Assembly: GCA_915063485.1 (NCBI GenBank)
Contig: CAJZDJ010000093.1
Span: forward strand, 1-6,717
DNA length: 6,717 nucleotides
Direction of reading: 5' to 3'
Origin: an uncultured Actinomyces sp.
Lineage (GTDB): Bacteria; Actinomycetota; Actinomycetes; Actinomycetales; Actinomycetaceae
Below the pieces are notes generated by a model. That model was not told where the DNA came from. It was given only the letters and a program-made list of their open reading frames with translations, and searched no databases. The translations under genes were made by a program, and so were the position numbers. Of this stretch, positions 1 to 5,422 are shown piece after piece; positions within the stretch are counted from its first letter, which is position 1; each line of letters opens with the position of its first letter.

Positions 1-14
1 TTAAACCGGCTGGC

Positions 15-63
15 CACGACTTTTAGGGATGCTTTAGGCACGACTTTTTGGGGGTGGTTTAGG
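15..63. repeat. Imperfect tandem repeat at the folA 3' end (two ~24-bp units)
   Basis: Two adjacent units, 15-38 and 39-63, share CACGACTTTT at the start and TTTAGG at the end, with a G-rich, partly diverged middle. The second unit runs over the folA stop codon (59-61). On the transcribed minus strand each unit reads CCTAAA...AAAAGTCGTG. No stem followed by a T-run is visible, so I do not call it a terminator. It may continue or recur beyond the left edge. Positions 1-14 show no further unit. Confidence 0.6.
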
Positions 64-709
64 CGCGCACCCAGGTTTTTACGCGCCAGCGGGCATCGCC
101 ACTAAGCGGACGCCAATGGCTATCGCTGGCACTGGCTTCTAGACGGAAACGTGAATAATCCACTTGGGGAGCCAGGGTTAACTGGCGCCCATGCAAGGGC
201 CCCAGCTTGGCGCGGGCATCTAGCTCCAGCTCGCTAATCACCAGCACATCAGCCAAATCGCTATCTAAAGCCAGCTGATACACCTGGGCTCCACCTACCA
301 CCCAAACCCGGGGTAAAGAGCGGTAAATGCCCTCACGCGCATCTGGCCCCAGGCCCGCTCCAGCCAGCTGCAACGCTTCATCTAGGGTGGATGCGCAGGT
401 GGGGCCATCTACACCCCGACGGGTGAGCACCACACAGTTACGTCCAGGCAGAGCTGAACCTAACGAATGCCAAGTGCGTGAACCCATAACCACGCCGCAA
501 CCTATAGTGGACGCCTTGAAATGCTTGAAATCAGCCGGCACCCGCCAGGCCATGTCGCCGTCAACCCCAAGCACGCCGTCGTCAGACTGGGCCCAAATCA
601 GCCCCACGCGCCCCAAAGCCGGAGACAACGCCGGCGCCGTCGTGGTTGCCGGAGCTGTCGCTCCAGAGCCAGATCCAAATAGGCCAGAGGCAGCAACTAC
701 ACCGCTCAC
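59..709 (-). CDS. folA: Dihydrofolate reductase with an N-terminal extension
   Basis: Reduces dihydrofolate to tetrahydrofolate with NADPH in the cytosol, recycling the dihydrofolate made by ThyA. The core starts at residue 35 (VGLIWAQ). Next come the Met20-type loop with AWRVPAD (D60 matches the catalytic acid Asp27 of E. coli), VVMGSRTW (73-80), [12 protein letters not shown] (87-98) and the nucleotide-binding VVGGAQVY (137-144). At 216 aa it is longer than the usual 160-ish because of about 34 Ala/Thr/Ser/Gly-rich residues before the core. The GTG start at 709 overlaps the thyA stop by 4 bp (GTGA), which suggests translational coupling; the only upstream SD-like AAGG is about 11 nt away. 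An alternative start is GTG at 607, which would give a normal-length enzyme but has no strong ribosome site. Function is sure; the start is less so. Confidence 0.93.
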   Translation of the reverse strand: MSGVVAASGLFGSGSGATAPATTTAPALSPALGRVGLIWAQSDDGVLGVDGDMAWRVPADFKHFKASTIGCGVVMGSRTWHSLGSALPGRNCVVLTRRGVDGPTCASTLDEALQLAGAGLGPDAREGIYRSLPRVWVVGGAQVYQLALDSDLADVLVISELELDARAKLGPLHGRQLTLAPQVDYSRFRLEASASDSHWRPLSGDARWRVKTWVRA

Positions 710-1557
710 ACCGCTACCGGAGCCTTAATCGTGGGGTGGTGACGGTAGCCATCAGAAGCATCAATGTCATCCATCTGATAGCTATCAATCGAATCAGCCG
801 GATTTAGATGCAAGGTGGGGAAGCTATAGGCCTGCGGCACCCGGCTAAGCTGCGTGCGCACCTGCTCCAAGTGGTTCAAATAAATGTGGCAATCCCCGCC
901 AGTCCACACCAGCTCACCCGGCTGCAAACCAGTTTGCTGCGCCAACATATGCACCAGCAGCGCATAGGAAGCAATATTGAACGGCACCCCTAAGAACAGG
1001 TCGGCGCTGCGCTGATAAATCTGCAAAGACAGCTTGCCCTCGGCCACATAGCACTGGAAGAAAGCGTGACAAGGTGCCAGCGCCATATCCTGCAAAGCCC
1101 CCACATTCCAGGCTGAAACAATCATCCGGCGCGAATCAGGGTTAGCCCGCAAATCCGCAACTAGCTGCGCAATTTGGTCGTAGGTGGCCCCGTCAGCCCC
1201 CTGCCAACTACGCCACTGGTGACCATAAACCGGCCCCAGCTCACCGGCGTCGTCAGCCCACTCATCCCAAATGGTGATGCCACGCTCTTGCAACCAACGC
1301 ACATTAGTATCGCCACGCAAGAACCACAGCAGCTCACCTTTAACCGCCTTCATAGCCACAAACTTGGTGGTAATACGCGGAAAACCCTTACTTAGGTCAT
1401 AGCGCAGCTGGCGTCCAAAAACACTGAGCGTGCCCGTACCGGTGCGGTCAGATTTACGGGCGCCACTGGTGAGCACCTCAGCTAAAAGCTCCTCATAGGC
1501 CACATCCACACCCTCAGGCGCGGTTAGTCCCATAGCCTCCAAAAAGGGGTAGCTCAT
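706..1557 (-). CDS. thyA: Thymidylate synthase (ThyA type)
   Basis: Methylates dUMP to dTMP using methylene-tetrahydrofolate and releases dihydrofolate for FolA. Visible landmarks, each offset by 17 from E. coli numbering, are the dUMP-phosphate arginine in SDRTGTGT (R38), R143-R144, the nucleophile C163 in [10 protein letters not shown]183 in YQRS, D186, N194 in [10 protein letters not shown], and H224/Y226 in [10 protein letters not shown]. The C-terminus IKAPVAV is the conserved closing tail, so the protein is complete. It is 283 aa, about 19 longer than E. coli ThyA at the N-terminus. The ATG at 1557 overlaps the upstream stop as ATGA, and its last codon plus stop form the folA start. A weak AAGG lies about 10 nt upstream, so translation probably depends on coupling. 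This is the classical folate-dependent enzyme, not flavin-dependent ThyX. Confidence 0.97.
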   Translation of the reverse strand: MSYPFLEAMGLTAPEGVDVAYEELLAEVLTSGARKSDRTGTGTLSVFGRQLRYDLSKGFPRITTKFVAMKAVKGELLWFLRGDTNVRWLQERGITIWDEWADDAGELGPVYGHQWRSWQGADGATYDQIAQLVADLRANPDSRRMIVSAWNVGALQDMALAPCHAFFQCYVAEGKLSLQIYQRSADLFLGVPFNIASYALLVHMLAQQTGLQPGELVWTGGDCHIYLNHLEQVRTQLSRVPQAYSFPTLHLNPADSIDSYQMDDIDASDGYRHHPTIKAPVAV

Positions 1558-2255
1558 AGGTCGATAACCTTGCTTTCATCTAAGTCCAGGTCTGCAACTT
1601 TGAGAGTGGAAAGATCCAGGGCATGATCCTGCATCGCCACCTGGGTGGACTCAATCACCTGCCGGGCCAGGGAACGTCCACCCCACCAGCCCACAGCCGC
1701 GCCAATCCCCAGGGGAGCCAGGCGCCCAGCAGCCACGCCCAAAACCTTGCGCCCGGCATACTTAGCGGCGCGAGTAGCCAGTTTGGCGTTAACCGTACGC
1801 ACCGTGGAAATAGGCAGGGTGTTAACCAGCTGCCCCACCCACACCAGAGATTGCATCCCCAGCTGACCCTCAATAATTTCCTGGCCCTCCTTGCCCAACA
1901 GAGCGCTGAGCAGCAGGGTACGACGGCGCTCGCGGTCTACCACGGAAATGCCTTGCAGCTGGGCTACGGTGAGCACATAGTAGGCGGCTTGCACGAAAAA
2001 TGCGGCGGTTTGGGCCGTGGTTAGGCCCGCTGCCGTAATGGTGCCAACTGAAGGTAGAGCGGCGGCGGTACCTACTGCCCCGCTAGATAGCGAAACGTCA
2101 CGCACTAGGGTGCGCCCAGCCAATTCCACCAGTTCTTCGGTGGTGGCGTGGGGGTGTTGGGCCCGCATGCGCTCGGCGCGCACAACCACCCGCTCTGCCG
2201 GAATGGATAGGGCCTTATCTAGTGCAGTTTCAAACTTGCTAGGTTCTAGGGACAA
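1554..2255 (-). CDS. EcsC-like conserved actinobacterial protein, function unknown
   Basis: 233 aa, function not known. By pattern it resembles actinobacterial proteins related to the EcsC family, but I cannot confirm that without a profile search. Visible parts are a basic/acidic N-terminal helix region (1-50), a Gly/Ala/Thr-rich hydrophobic stretch (about 57-105, including [17 protein letters not shown] and a Tyr-rich segment), [17 protein letters not shown] (108-124), a basic stretch (about 158-170), a second hydrophobic segment [17 protein letters not shown] (177-193), and an acidic tail ([12 protein letters not shown]). There is no signal peptide; it could be peripheral to, or inserted in, the membrane. 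The start is TTG, chosen because of a strong ribosome site 7 nt upstream. It lies 28 bp after the OsmC-like gene and overlaps thyA by ATGA, so it is almost certainly co-translated with thyA-folA. Nothing in its sequence suggests folate chemistry. Confidence 0.75.
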   Translation of the reverse strand: MSLEPSKFETALDKALSIPAERVVVRAERMRAQHPHATTEELVELAGRTLVRDVSLSSGAVGTAAALPSVGTITAAGLTTAQTAAFFVQAAYYVLTVAQLQGISVVDRERRRTLLLSALLGKEGQEIIEGQLGMQSLVWVGQLVNTLPISTVRTVNAKLATRAAKYAGRKVLGVAAGRLAPLGIGAAVGWWGGRSLARQVIESTQVAMQDHALDLSTLKVADLDLDESKVIDL

Positions 2256-2262
2256 GCCCCCG

Positions 2263-2269
2263 CTCCCTT
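2263..2269 (-). promoter_or_regulatory. Strong Shine-Dalgarno deciding a TTG start
   Basis: The minus strand reads AAGGGAG, then seven bases, then TTG at 2255. No better ATG or GTG lies near, so this site supports the TTG start of the EcsC-like gene. It also shows that this gene is translated independently of the OsmC-like gene, unlike thyA and folA, which start within overlaps. Confidence 0.7.
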
Positions 2270-2283
2270 CAGTTAGTGGTTAA

Positions 2284-2733
2284 TTAGGCGATAGGGGTGC
2301 CGTTGAGGCGGGTGGTTACGTGGGCGCCGTGCTCTACCGTGTGGCCTACCGTGCAGTAACGGTTAATGGCTACCTCCACGCGTTCACGCAGCTTGGCTAG
2401 TTGGTTTTCGTCTAGGCCGGCTAGGGTTGCGTCAATGTCGACGTCGAAGGACTCGTAGCGCTCTTCCGCATCGTTTTTGACGGCGGTGGTCACGGCGGTC
2501 AGCTGACCGTCTTGGCCCAGTTCGCGGGCGATACGGTGGTCGGCTGAGAGAGTCTGGCAGGTGAGCAGGGCGATTTTCATTAGTTCACCGGGGGTGAAGT
2601 TACCTTCGCCGCCAACCTCAACGCTTACGCCGGCTTCGTTTCCGGCCAGGTAGTGGCGGGTGCCTAGGCGCTTAGCCCAAACCCCGGCGGCGGGTAGGTT
2701 GGCAGGGACAAGTTCAGGATGTAGTTCACTCAT
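2284..2733 (-). CDS. OsmC/Ohr-family protein (probable thiol peroxidase)
   Basis: 149 aa from the ATG at 2733. A TTG two codons earlier (2739) is possible but has no better ribosome site. OsmC/Ohr proteins are cytosolic homodimers that reduce organic hydroperoxides with a pair of cysteines. Both are present: C59 in ALLTCQTLSAD, on the buried helix after the FTPGELM turn (conserved-type E50), and C127 in RYCTVGHTVEHGA. The N-terminal strand region (about 15-45) and the central VDIDATLAGLDENQLAKL segment also fit. Length is typical of the OsmC/Ohr group. I cannot tell OsmC, Ohr or YhfA-like subgroups apart with confidence; the C-terminal CTVGHTVEHG form is closer to the general OsmC-like group. 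It is the first gene of the unit leading to thyA-folA. Only a weak AAAGA lies upstream. Confidence 0.85.
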   Translation of the reverse strand: MSELHPELVPANLPAAGVWAKRLGTRHYLAGNEAGVSVEVGGEGNFTPGELMKIALLTCQTLSADHRIARELGQDGQLTAVTTAVKNDAEERYESFDVDIDATLAGLDENQLAKLRERVEVAINRYCTVGHTVEHGAHVTTRLNGTPIA

Positions 2734-2752
2734 GTGCAATATCTTTACATGC

Positions 2753-2789
2753 TGCGCCGCCAGCTGACAGGGCTATTGCTTGCGGCGCA
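2753..2789. repeat. Inverted repeat upstream of the OsmC-like gene
   Basis: Arms TGCGCCGC (2753-2760) and GCGGCGCA (2782-2789) are a perfect 8-bp match with a 21-nt loop. It sits 20 nt upstream of the OsmC-like ATG and would form a hairpin in its leader. No T-run follows on the minus strand, so it is not an obvious intrinsic terminator. It may be a leader structure, an operator or chance. Confidence 0.35.
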
Positions 2790-2799
2790 ATGGACCTTG

Positions 2800-2837
2800 T
2801 GCCCGGCATCTGGCCTCGCTAGGGCTGCGGCCGGGCA
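2800..2837. repeat. Second inverted repeat in the same spacer
   Basis: Arms TGCCCGGC (2800-2807) and GCCGGGCA (2830-2837) are a perfect 8-bp match with a 22-nt loop, 23 nt past the DUF2505 stop. On the minus strand it is followed by CAAGG, not a U-tract. Its position fits an mRNA 3' end or a factor-assisted terminator for the DUF2505 gene, but the evidence is weak. Confidence 0.35.
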
Positions 2838-2859
2838 GGCAGTTTGGGTGCGCCCTAGG

Positions 2860-3384
2860 CTAGTTTGCGCTGTGGTCCGCCAGGTACTTAGCGGCGCAGG
2901 CAAGTTCATAGGCGACGGCGTCGTCGGAGAACTTTAAGGCGCTGCGTAAGATGCGCTCACCAAAAAGCGGGATCGCCAAAGTCGCGTCAATATCCACGTT
3001 TAACTCGCAGCCTGAGGCGGTGGGGGTTAAAGTGCCCTGGCCGCTTAGTTTGAGCGGTAGCCCACTGATCTGGGTGGCAATTTGGCCCTGGTAGCTTGAG
3101 TCAGAGCGGGGTTGGGTGCACCAACGCTGAGCCAGAGCCAGGTTTACCTCACCCTTTATGAAACGGCTGGCATTGGCAGGAATGACGGTGGGGCTCACGG
3201 TGGCCTTAGTGAGCGTACCCTGCCAGGTTTTACCGGCGTCGTCGGCGCTGGTGGGCAGGGCGTTAGCGTGCAAATTTTCTAGCGGGGCCCTACCAAAACG
3301 GATTAACTGGTAAGCCGGGTCGTTAAACATTGACAAAATCTGTTCGCAAGGAGCCTGATAATTTATTTTCACTGATGTACGCAT
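2860..3384 (-). CDS. DUF2505 (SRPBCC-like) protein
   Basis: 174 aa, close to the usual length of DUF2505, an actinobacterial family with an SRPBCC/START-like fold. The function is not established; the fold usually binds hydrophobic ligands. Family-like features are the N-terminal strand and helix SVKINYQAPCEQILSMFNDPAYQLIRFGR, a middle strand region with the ALAQRWC turn, ISGLPLKLSGQGTL, alternating hydrophobic strands CELNVDIDATLAIPLFG, and a long C-terminal helix (about 142-170) ending in KYLADHSAN. No signal peptide or transmembrane segment is seen. The ATG at 3384 is the start that begins the family fold; the ribosome site is poor (GGCAGG about 10 nt upstream) and the mRNA may be leaderless. 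It is divergent from pdtaS with only 34 bp between, so the two may be co-regulated. Confidence 0.8.
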   Translation of the reverse strand: MRTSVKINYQAPCEQILSMFNDPAYQLIRFGRAPLENLHANALPTSADDAGKTWQGTLTKATVSPTVIPANASRFIKGEVNLALAQRWCTQPRSDSSYQGQIATQISGLPLKLSGQGTLTPTASGCELNVDIDATLAIPLFGERILRSALKFSDDAVAYELACAAKYLADHSAN

Positions 3385-3420
3385 GAGATAAGCCTGCCAT
3401 GCGCGCTAGGCTGGAGTCAT
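3383..3420. promoter_or_regulatory. Candidate overlapping divergent promoters (DUF2505 gene and pdtaS)
   Basis: On the plus strand, TAGGCT (3407-3412) fits the actinobacterial -10 pattern TANNNT and ends 6 nt before the pdtaS ATG (3419), which predicts a leaderless mRNA. ATGAGA (3383-3388) is a weak -35 at 18-bp spacing. On the minus strand, CAGGCT (3396-3391) ends 6 nt before the other ATG (3384), with ATGACT (3420-3415) as a weak -35, also at 18 bp. Each gene's start codon thus lies in the other's -35. The segment is an imperfect palindrome centred near 3401.5. Inferred from pattern only. Confidence 0.45.
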
Positions 3421-4870
3421 GACGACTCTCCCCGCAGCGCTACGAGACAAAGTTGAGTTTGCTCCAGCTGACCTGGACTGGCTGCATCAACTTGTGGGGG
3501 ACTGGCAGCTGGTGGCTGACATGTCGATGGCTGACCTGGTGCTGTGGGTGTGTAACAAGAATGGGCGTCTGATGGCTATGGATCAGTGTCGCCCCTCCAA
3601 CAACACCACTGTGCACCCCGACGACGTAATCGGCCTGCGTATGCCGGCGGCGCGTGAAGCACTGGCCCTGGAAGCGCTGGCCTCCTGCCAGGTAAGGGTC
3701 GCTAAAAACAATATTTGGAACGGCACGGTAGCTGTTAAAGAAGAATTCATTCCGGTGGTGTGCGGCGGGCGAGCTATTGCAGTGCTAACTCGTGAATCCA
3801 CCGTGGGGCTGCTTAGCGGCGGGCGCCTGATTGACGATGGCCAGCTGCAAGCGGCTAACCGCCTGTGCCAGATGATTTCTCAGGGAGATTTTCCCGTCTC
3901 CGGGGCGGGCACCAGCGTACGCCACGGGATGCCGCGTGTAACTGACGGTATGATCTGCCTCAGTGTTGAGGGGAATGTTACCTACGCCTCGCCTAACGCA
4001 ACCACCTGTTTTCACCGGTTAGGTATTAAGGGAAGCCTGGATAAAGTACAGCTACTTGAGCAGGTAACTAACCTGATTCCTCCCCATAGCCACGTGGATG
4101 AGACTATGTCGCTGGTGCTTATGGGACGCCAGGCTTGGCTAACTGAGCTGGAGCTAGGGGGAGTGTTCCTGGCGGTGCGTTCCGTGCCGTTGCTAGACGC
4201 TGGCCAGCGGGCTGGGGGACTGCTGCTGGTGCGTGACATTACCGAGCTGCGCCGTCGTGAGCAGGTGTTGCTGAGCAAGGACGCCACCATCCGCGAAATT
4301 CACCACCGCGTTAAAAACAATCTACAAACCGTCTCGGCACTGCTGCGTATGCAGGCGCGACGCGCTGAGCAGCCCGAGGCACAGGCGGCCCTACGTGAGG
4401 CAGAGCGGCGCGTGGCCACCATCGCCACCGTGCACGATGCACTGAGCCAAAACATTAATGAAACCGTTGATTTCGATGAGGTTTTCGGTCAGGTTTTGCG
4501 TCAAGCCGCGCTGGTGGCTGAAAGTGACCACAAGGTAAGTGTCCAGCTGGAAGGTAAGTTTGGCATGGTCGGTGGCGACGCCGCCCAGGCCCTGGTCACA
4601 GTACTGGCGGAGCTGGTCGCTAACGCTGTTGAGCATGGCTTGGCTAAACATGACGGTACGGTTACGGTTAGTGCCCAGCGTGATAGGGCCGCTTTGAAGG
4701 TGCTGGTTAGCGACGACGGCGAGGGGTTAGCTGAGGGCAAGGTAATGACTGGCTTGGGCACCCAGATTGTCTCCACCTTGGTGCGCACTGAGCTGCACGG
4801 CGTCATTGACTGGTCACCTAACCCGCAAGGCGGCACGGTGGTAACTATCCACGCCCACCTGGAGGACTAG
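3419..4870 (+). CDS. pdtaS: PdtaS-type sensor histidine kinase
   Basis: 483 aa, soluble, no transmembrane segments, near the roughly 500 aa of mycobacterial PdtaS (Rv3220c). Order: an N-terminal GAF-like domain (about 20-150), a PAS domain (about 172-275, ending in VRDITELRRRE), a HisKA_2 dimerisation/phosphoacceptor region (IREIHHRVKNNLQ, 292-303; H296 is the probable phosphorylated residue), and a HATPase_c domain with N-box ELVANAVEHG (N402), DDGEGL (432-437) and a GLG...GGTVV end. In mycobacteria PdtaS phosphorylates PdtaR, an ANTAR RNA-binding antiterminator, and has been linked to copper and nitric oxide signalling. No PdtaR gene lies in this window. C57 in DQCRPS is kept, but residue 53 is Ala. 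The ATG at 3419 has GGAG only 2 nt upstream, too close to act normally, which favours leaderless translation. It converges on whiB1. Confidence 0.93.
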   Translation: MTTLPAALRDKVEFAPADLDWLHQLVGDWQLVADMSMADLVLWVCNKNGRLMAMDQCRPSNNTTVHPDDVIGLRMPAAREALALEALASCQVRVAKNNIWNGTVAVKEEFIPVVCGGRAIAVLTRESTVGLLSGGRLIDDGQLQAANRLCQMISQGDFPVSGAGTSVRHGMPRVTDGMICLSVEGNVTYASPNATTCFHRLGIKGSLDKVQLLEQVTNLIPPHSHVDETMSLVLMGRQAWLTELELGGVFLAVRSVPLLDAGQRAGGLLLVRDITELRRREQVLLSKDATIREIHHRVKNNLQTVSALLRMQARRAEQPEAQAALREAERRVATIATVHDALSQNINETVDFDEVFGQVLRQAALVAESDHKVSVQLEGKFGMVGGDAAQALVTVLAELVANAVEHGLAKHDGTVTVSAQRDRAALKVLVSDDGEGLAEGKVMTGLGTQIVSTLVRTELHGVIDWSPNPQGGTVVTIHAHLED

Positions 4871-4877
4871 GCGCGTT

Positions 4878-4939
4878 AAAAAAATTTATGGCCGCACCAA
4901 AAACTTATGGCCGCACCAAATGGTGCGGCCATAAATTTT
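4878..4939. terminator. Shared bidirectional terminator with a duplicated arm
   Basis: TTATGGCCGCACCAAA occurs twice in direct order (4886-4901 and 4905-4920, period 19) and once inverted (4921-4938). The outer pair is a perfect 19-bp match: AAAATTTATGGCCGCACCA (4881-4899) with 4921-4939. The inner pair (4905-4918 with 4921-4934) is a perfect 14-bp match with almost no loop. The two hairpins exclude each other. On the minus strand (from whiB1) the first possible hairpin is followed by GTTTTT and the second by a run of seven T (4884-4878). On the plus strand (from pdtaS) the inner hairpin is followed by a short TTTT (4936-4939). It starts 7 bp after the pdtaS stop and ends 3 bp before the whiB1 stop. 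Confidence 0.88.
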
Positions 4940-4942
4940 CGG

Positions 4943-5191
4943 TCAGGCAGAACGACGAGCACGGGCAGCCCTACGTTTTAGGGAGCGCCGTTCGTCTTCA
5001 CTCATTCCACCCCAGACGCCAGCGTCTTGACCGTTGTCCAGAGCCCATTTCAAACACACATCCACAACTGAACAGCTGCGGCATACAGTCTTGGCTTCCG
5101 CGATTTGGGCGATTGCCGGACCGGTGTTACCCACAGGGAAGAACAGCTCCGGGTCTGCGTTCAGGCATGCTGCACGCTCACGCCAGTCCAT
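4943..5191 (-). CDS. whiB1: WhiB1-type [4Fe-4S] transcription regulator
   Basis: 82 aa. WhiB proteins carry an oxygen- and nitric-oxide-sensitive iron-sulfur cluster and bind the sigma factor. Mycobacterial WhiB1 is essential and reacts with nitric oxide. The four cluster cysteines C9, C37, C40 and C46 are present with WhiB1 spacing (C-x27-C-x2-C-x5-C). The start MDWR, the stretch DPELFFPVGNTGPA, the turn GVWGGMSEDERR (58-69) and a basic C-terminal tail KRRAARARR (DNA contact) are all WhiB1-like, as is the length (84 aa in M. tuberculosis). The ATG at 5191 is chosen for its family match and an excellent ribosome site. The open frame runs 70 codons further upstream, but that part is not WhiB-like. 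It follows the FtsK-type gene in the same direction after 231 bp, so it probably has its own promoter. Confidence 0.95.
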   Translation of the reverse strand: MDWRERAACLNADPELFFPVGNTGPAIAQIAEAKTVCRSCSVVDVCLKWALDNGQDAGVWGGMSEDERRSLKRRAARARRSA

Positions 5192-5422
5192 GACATTCTC
5201 CCTTCTTAATACCGCCGTTAAGGCCAGGTAAAAACAGATGAACGGTCGTCGCCGCCGTAGCGCCGATCGCCCGTTCGATTTGCCTGTCCAACTCTCACAC
5301 GGTATAAGCGCTAGGACAAGACTTTTTACCTGAGAACTGCGCACAAATGCGGTGGAAGTAATCACATTTGGGCACTTTTGAGCAGTTTTTGTAAATTTCA
5401 AGAGGTTTACTTGTGGAAAAGC
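5192..5422 (-). promoter_or_regulatory. whiB1 promoter and leader region
   Basis: 231 bp without a gene. Reading toward whiB1 there is a Crp-like site TGTGATTACTTCCACC (5366-5351), one perfect half (TGTGA) and one poor half (CCACC against TCACA). A candidate -10 TATACC (5306-5301, within CTTATACC) would start RNA near 5295, about 100 nt before the ATG, putting the Crp-like site near -63, a class I position. No good -35 is seen. A perfect 10-bp inverted repeat, CAGGTAAAAA at 5225-5234 (plus) and TTTTTACCTG at 5323-5332, brackets the start region. A 6-bp stem, GAACGG 5240-5245 with CCGTTC 5271-5276, could fold in the leader. Control of whiB1 by Crp and by WhiB1 itself is known in mycobacteria; here it is inferred. 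Confidence 0.45.
5198..5206 (-). promoter_or_regulatory. Ribosome binding site of whiB1
   Basis: The minus strand reads AGAAGGGAG followed by six bases and the ATG at 5191. This near-ideal site fixes the whiB1 start and rules out the longer open frame reaching to 5401. Confidence 0.85.

Noticed and set aside
327..728. 133-codon open frame on the plus strand
   Set aside because: Lies opposite the conserved folA frame and has no recognisable domain or ribosome site; it is a shadow of GC-rich coding sequence.
1623..2024. 133-codon open frame opposite the EcsC-like gene
   Set aside because: Low-complexity His/Gln/Ser composition, antisense to a frame with a strong ribosome site and operon overlap.
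4501..4836. 111-codon minus-strand frame
   Set aside because: Antisense to the HATPase domain of pdtaS, whose motifs are intact.
4888..5193. 101-codon plus-strand frame starting in the terminator
   Set aside because: It begins inside the hairpin repeats and runs antisense to whiB1; no ribosome site.
5192..5401. 70-codon N-terminal extension of the whiB1 reading frame
   Set aside because: WhiB1 orthologues begin at MDWR, a near-ideal ribosome site precedes that ATG, and the extension has no family similarity and covers promoter-like sequence.
5391..5410. Short inverted repeat GTAAA/TTTAC as a terminator of the FtsK-type gene
   Set aside because: The stem has only 5 A/T-rich pairs and is followed by A-rich, not T-rich, sequence on the minus strand.
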